Below, piece after piece: positions 46,672 through 49,579 of a DNA stretch of 49,579 bases; the first letter of the stretch is position 1; each line of letters starts with the position of its first letter. The position numbers and the translations under genes are program-made. The notes beneath the pieces are model-generated. The model was given only the letters and a program-made list of their open reading frames with translations. It did not search any database and was not told where the DNA came from. Origin of the DNA: an uncultured Eubacterium sp. (GTDB lineage: Bacteria; Bacillota; Clostridia; Lachnospirales; Lachnospiraceae); NCBI RefSeq assembly GCF_934295145.1, contig NZ_CAKRAS010000018.1, positions 1 through 49,579 of the forward strand, written 5' to 3'.

Positions 46672-49489
46672 TAAGATAAAAGAATGGATTGTAAAAATTG
46701 TAACATCCCGGTTGTTTGTGGTATGGGTAGTGATTGTCTGCCTGTTTGCTTTTGTTCTGCAGCATCTTTTTTCCATGCAGATCATCAAGGGTTCCGATTA
46801 TCTGAATGATTACATGATGAAAATCGAGAAAACGATCGAGGTAGAGGGAACCAGAGGAAATATTTATGATAGAAATGGTGTACTTCTTGCACATAATGAG
46901 CTTTCCTATACAGTTACGCTGGAGGATAACGGCACCTATGCGAACAATAAAGAACGTGCTAAACTTCTGAATGCGGAGATCAGTACACTGATCGATATGA
47001 TCGAGAAAAACGGAGACAGTATTGTCAATGATCTGGATCTGTATATGGATTCGAATGGAGAACTGTCTTTTCTTGTAGATGGAACAGAACTGGCAGGATT
47101 CCGCCGGGATATTTATGGAAGAAAGAAAGTTGCGGATCTGAAATTTAATGCAACCCTTGGATATGATGAGTCCACGGCAACGCCGGAACAGATGTATGAG
47201 TATCTGTTGGAAAAATTTGCGGTAGATACAAAAACATATGACAGATACCGTGCATATCAGATCATGGTTGTGCGTTACGCACTTTATTTAAGTTCCTATC
47301 AGAAGTATATTGCCATCGGCATTGCGGAAGATGTTTCCGATGAAACCGTGGCGATGATTCGGGAGCATGCATCTGATCTTCAGGGTGTCGAGGTACGGGA
47401 AGATACCAAACGAGTTTACGATTATCCGGAATATTTTTCCCACATTTTAGGTTATACCGGAAAAATCTCTGATTCCGAGTACGATTCCCTGCATGAGCAG
47501 GATGAGTCTTACAGCCGCAGCGATGTGGTAGGAAAAGCCGGAATCGAGCAGGTGATGGAATTACAGCTTCAGGGGAAAAAAGGTTCTGAGACGGTATATG
47601 TCAATAACGTAGGTAAGGTTCTGGATCAGAAAGATTATACAGAACCATCCGCGGGAAATGATGTGTATCTGTCTGTTGATGCCACCTTACAGATGGCAGT
47701 TTACGATCTGCTCGAACAGGAACTTGCAGGTATTATTAATTCCAAGATTATTAATGCAAAGACCAGTGACAGTTCAGAACTTTATATTCCAATTTATAAA
47801 GTATATAATGCATTGGTTGAAAACAGTGTCATTGATCTTTCCAAAATGGAGCAGGCAGCGGACGGTACTGTACAGGCACAGGTATACCAGACTTTTTCTG
47901 CAAGGAAAGAGGCGGCACTGTCAGAAGTTGCATCTGCACTGCAGTCGAATACTGCCTATGAGGATTTGTCTGATGAGATGCAGGAGATGGTTACTTACGT
48001 GGTAAAAATGCTGCAGGATCAGTCTGTATTCGTATCTTCTTCCATTGATACATCCGATGATGTATACCAGAACTGGAAGAGTGGAAAAGCATCCGTACAG
48101 GAGTATCTGCGCCATGCCATTGATTCTTCCTGGATCAATATTACCGGATTTAATCTGAACGAGAAATATGCAGATACAAGTGAAGTATATACACAGTTAG
48201 TGAACTATGTGACGGAACAGCTGAAAAACAGCAATGATTTCGACAAGATCGTTTATAAATATCTGATCTATAATGATAAGATATCAGGAAGTCAGTTATG
48301 CCTGATCCTTTATGAACAGGGAATCCTTGCACAGGACGACGATGCGGTAGCAAGCCTGAAGAGCGGGTCTACCAGTGCGTATACCTTCCTGAAAAGCAAG
48401 ATTCAGAGTATGCAGATCACACCGGCACAACTGGCGCTGGATCCTTGTACCGGTTCCTGCGTGATCATGAATCCAAATACGGGAGAACTGCTGGCCAGTG
48501 TAACGTATCCGGGTTATGACAGCAATCGTCTTGCAAACAACATGGATTCAGCATATTATAACGCATTGCTGCAGGATGGTTCTCTGCCGTTGTATAATAA
48601 TGCGACCCAGCAGACGACAGCACCTGGTTCCACTTTTAAAATGGTAACCGCTTCTGCCGGACTGACAGAAGGTGCGATTTCAACCGGAACAGTCATTACA
48701 GATACTGGTGTATTTGACCGTCTCGGATTAAATTTGAAGTGCTGGGTATATCCACGTAATCACGGAAGCATTACGGTATCGCAGGCAATCCGTGATTCAT
48801 GTAACTATTTCTTCGCTGAGACTGCATATCGACTGAGCCTGAGCGGAGATACGTACAAAGAGGAAAAAGGTCTGAGCGCCATTGCAAAATATGCAACAGA
48901 ATTTGGACTTGCTGACAAGACAAATATTGAGATCCCAGAAGGAACGCCGAAAATTGCGGATGAATTTCCAATTGACGCATCCATCGGACAGAGTAATCAT
49001 AACTATACAACCTCACAGTTGGCACGTTATGTTGCTGCCATTGCAAATAATGGTACGGTGTATGATCTGACACTGCTTAATAAGGTAACTGATTCAGATG
49101 GAAATACGCTGGAAACTTATACGCCGCAGGTTCATAATCAGATTACCAATCTGTCGGCATCTACCTGGCAGGTTCTGCACAGTGGTATGGAGATGGCCAT
49201 TGGTGAGCATGATCAGTTCAAAGATCTGCAGGTATCGTTGGCTGGTAAGACAGGTACCGCGCAGGAGAATGAAAATCGCCCAAACCATGCATTATTTGTC
49301 GGATACGCACCAGCGGACAATCCACAGATTGCCATTGCCACACGTATCGCTTATGGTTATGGATCCAGCAATGCCTGCGTATTCGTAGATCAGGTTATGA
49401 AGTATTACTTCAAACAGAACACAGAAGAAGAGTTACTGAACGGACAGGCGATTAACGTCGGGACTTCATCCAACAGCTTTGGTGATTAA
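46622..49489 (+). CDS. Class B penicillin-binding protein (PBP2/MrdA-like transpeptidase), long form
   Basis: The product has a membrane anchor (about 29-50), the dimerisation-domain motif TRGNIYDRNGVLLA, and the transpeptidase triads SxxK (Ser670 in APGSTFK), SxN (RDSCNYFF) and KTG (Lys876 in AGKTGTAQ). At 955 aa it is longer than usual because about 230 residues are inserted between the VDATLQMAVYDLLEQEL helix (near 353) and GSCVIMNPNTGE (near 610). It should cross-link peptidoglycan during elongation. ATG 46622 lacks a ribosome binding site; TTG 46664, 11 nt after AAGGAG and overlapping the mreD stop, is an attractive alternative start. Confidence 0.92.
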   Translation: MKDWKQLNEGVQRNLVDKIKEWIVKIVTSRLFVVWVVIVCLFAFVLQHLFSMQIIKGSDYLNDYMMKIEKTIEVEGTRGNIYDRNGVLLAHNELSYTVTLEDNGTYANNKERAKLLNAEISTLIDMIEKNGDSIVNDLDLYMDSNGELSFLVDGTELAGFRRDIYGRKKVADLKFNATLGYDESTATPEQMYEYLLEKFAVDTKTYDRYRAYQIMVVRYALYLSSYQKYIAIGIAEDVSDETVAMIREHASDLQGVEVREDTKRVYDYPEYFSHILGYTGKISDSEYDSLHEQDESYSRSDVVGKAGIEQVMELQLQGKKGSETVYVNNVGKVLDQKDYTEPSAGNDVYLSVDATLQMAVYDLLEQELAGIINSKIINAKTSDSSELYIPIYKVYNALVENSVIDLSKMEQAADGTVQAQVYQTFSARKEAALSEVASALQSNTAYEDLSDEMQEMVTYVVKMLQDQSVFVSSSIDTSDDVYQNWKSGKASVQEYLRHAIDSSWINITGFNLNEKYADTSEVYTQLVNYVTEQLKNSNDFDKIVYKYLIYNDKISGSQLCLILYEQGILAQDDDAVASLKSGSTSAYTFLKSKIQSMQITPAQLALDPCTGSCVIMNPNTGELLASVTYPGYDSNRLANNMDSAYYNALLQDGSLPLYNNATQQTTAPGSTFKMVTASAGLTEGAISTGTVITDTGVFDRLGLNLKCWVYPRNHGSITVSQAIRDSCNYFFAETAYRLSLSGDTYKEEKGLSAIAKYATEFGLADKTNIEIPEGTPKIADEFPIDASIGQSNHNYTTSQLARYVAAIANNGTVYDLTLLNKVTDSDGNTLETYTPQVHNQITNLSASTWQVLHSGMEMAIGEHDQFKDLQVSLAGKTGTAQENENRPNHALFVGYAPADNPQIAIATRIAYGYGSSNACVFVDQVMKYYFKQNTEEELLNGQAINVGTSSNSFGD

Positions 49490-49579
49490 AGAGAACTGAC
49501 ACAAAAATAGTCTGCAAATAAAAAGTCAAGCAGAAATTAATGAACTTTGAAAATTTTATACAGGTTGAACGTAAGATAC
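49490..49579 (+). other. Intergenic sequence at right edge
   Basis: Ninety A/T-rich bases follow the PBP gene. An ATG at 49548 opens a frame to the window end, but there is no ribosome binding site, and no terminator hairpin was seen. Nothing can be called. Confidence 0.4.

Overview
The window reads as the chromosome of a low-to-mid GC, endospore-lineage Firmicute, most likely a Lachnospiraceae gut clostridium (Blautia/Dorea/Mediterraneibacter-like). Supporting evidence is strong AGGAGG-type ribosome binding sites, the sporulation pair yqfC-yqfD, the radC-mreBCD-PBP2 order, the DUF5717/DUF5716 pair, and the DUF3791/DUF3990 and Rpn-type accessory genes common in that family. No rRNA, tRNA or CRISPR array was seen.

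Region 1 (1-5.9 kb) is accessory. It holds a 5'-truncated Rpn/PD-(D/E)XK gene, a minus-strand operon for UDP-glucuronate/UDP-galacturonate (ugd carrying an N-terminal XRE helix-turn-helix, then an epimerase), a VanZ-like gene, an IS21 istA remnant, a three-gene DUF3791-DUF3990 module and an AAA-ATPase fragment. The end of the DUF3990 module plus the first codons of an rpn remnant form a 77-bp exact direct repeat (1-77 and 5538-5614), so the block between could be lost or amplified by recombination.

Region 2 (5.9-12.6 kb) has a ClC-family transporter facing away from a three-gene set of unknown function: a 1029-aa DUF5717 protein, a DUF5716 protein with an Hsp70/actin-like fold, and a 270-aa helical protein. 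Region 3 (12.6-17.2 kb) is a pantothenate/CoA operon: a promoter, a leader with two hairpins resembling the pan RNA motif, a DUF2520 Rossmann protein (candidate ketopantoate reductase), panB, panC, panD and coaBC. It is followed by a 160-nt nested structured element of unknown nature and a terminator.

Region 4 (17.2-25.3 kb) starts with a CsoR operator/promoter, csoR, and copA, whose C-terminal CopZ-like domain has its own perfect ribosome binding site and start. Then come a HAD phosphatase fused through a membrane/lipobox segment to a secreted nuclease, a divergent AraC regulator and MATE exporter, and xpt on the minus strand.

Region 5 (25.4-49.5 kb) is mostly housekeeping on the plus strand: rlmH, yqfC-yqfD-phoH-ybeY, a DUF3048 lipoprotein, a SpoVB/MurJ-like flippase, two small membrane proteins, two FAD oxidoreductases, mutS-mutL-miaA, a PLP enzyme of the aluminium-resistance/methionine gamma-lyase family, then radC-mreB-mreC-mreD and a long class B PBP. 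All functions are read from sequence motifs and recall of families; no searches were run.
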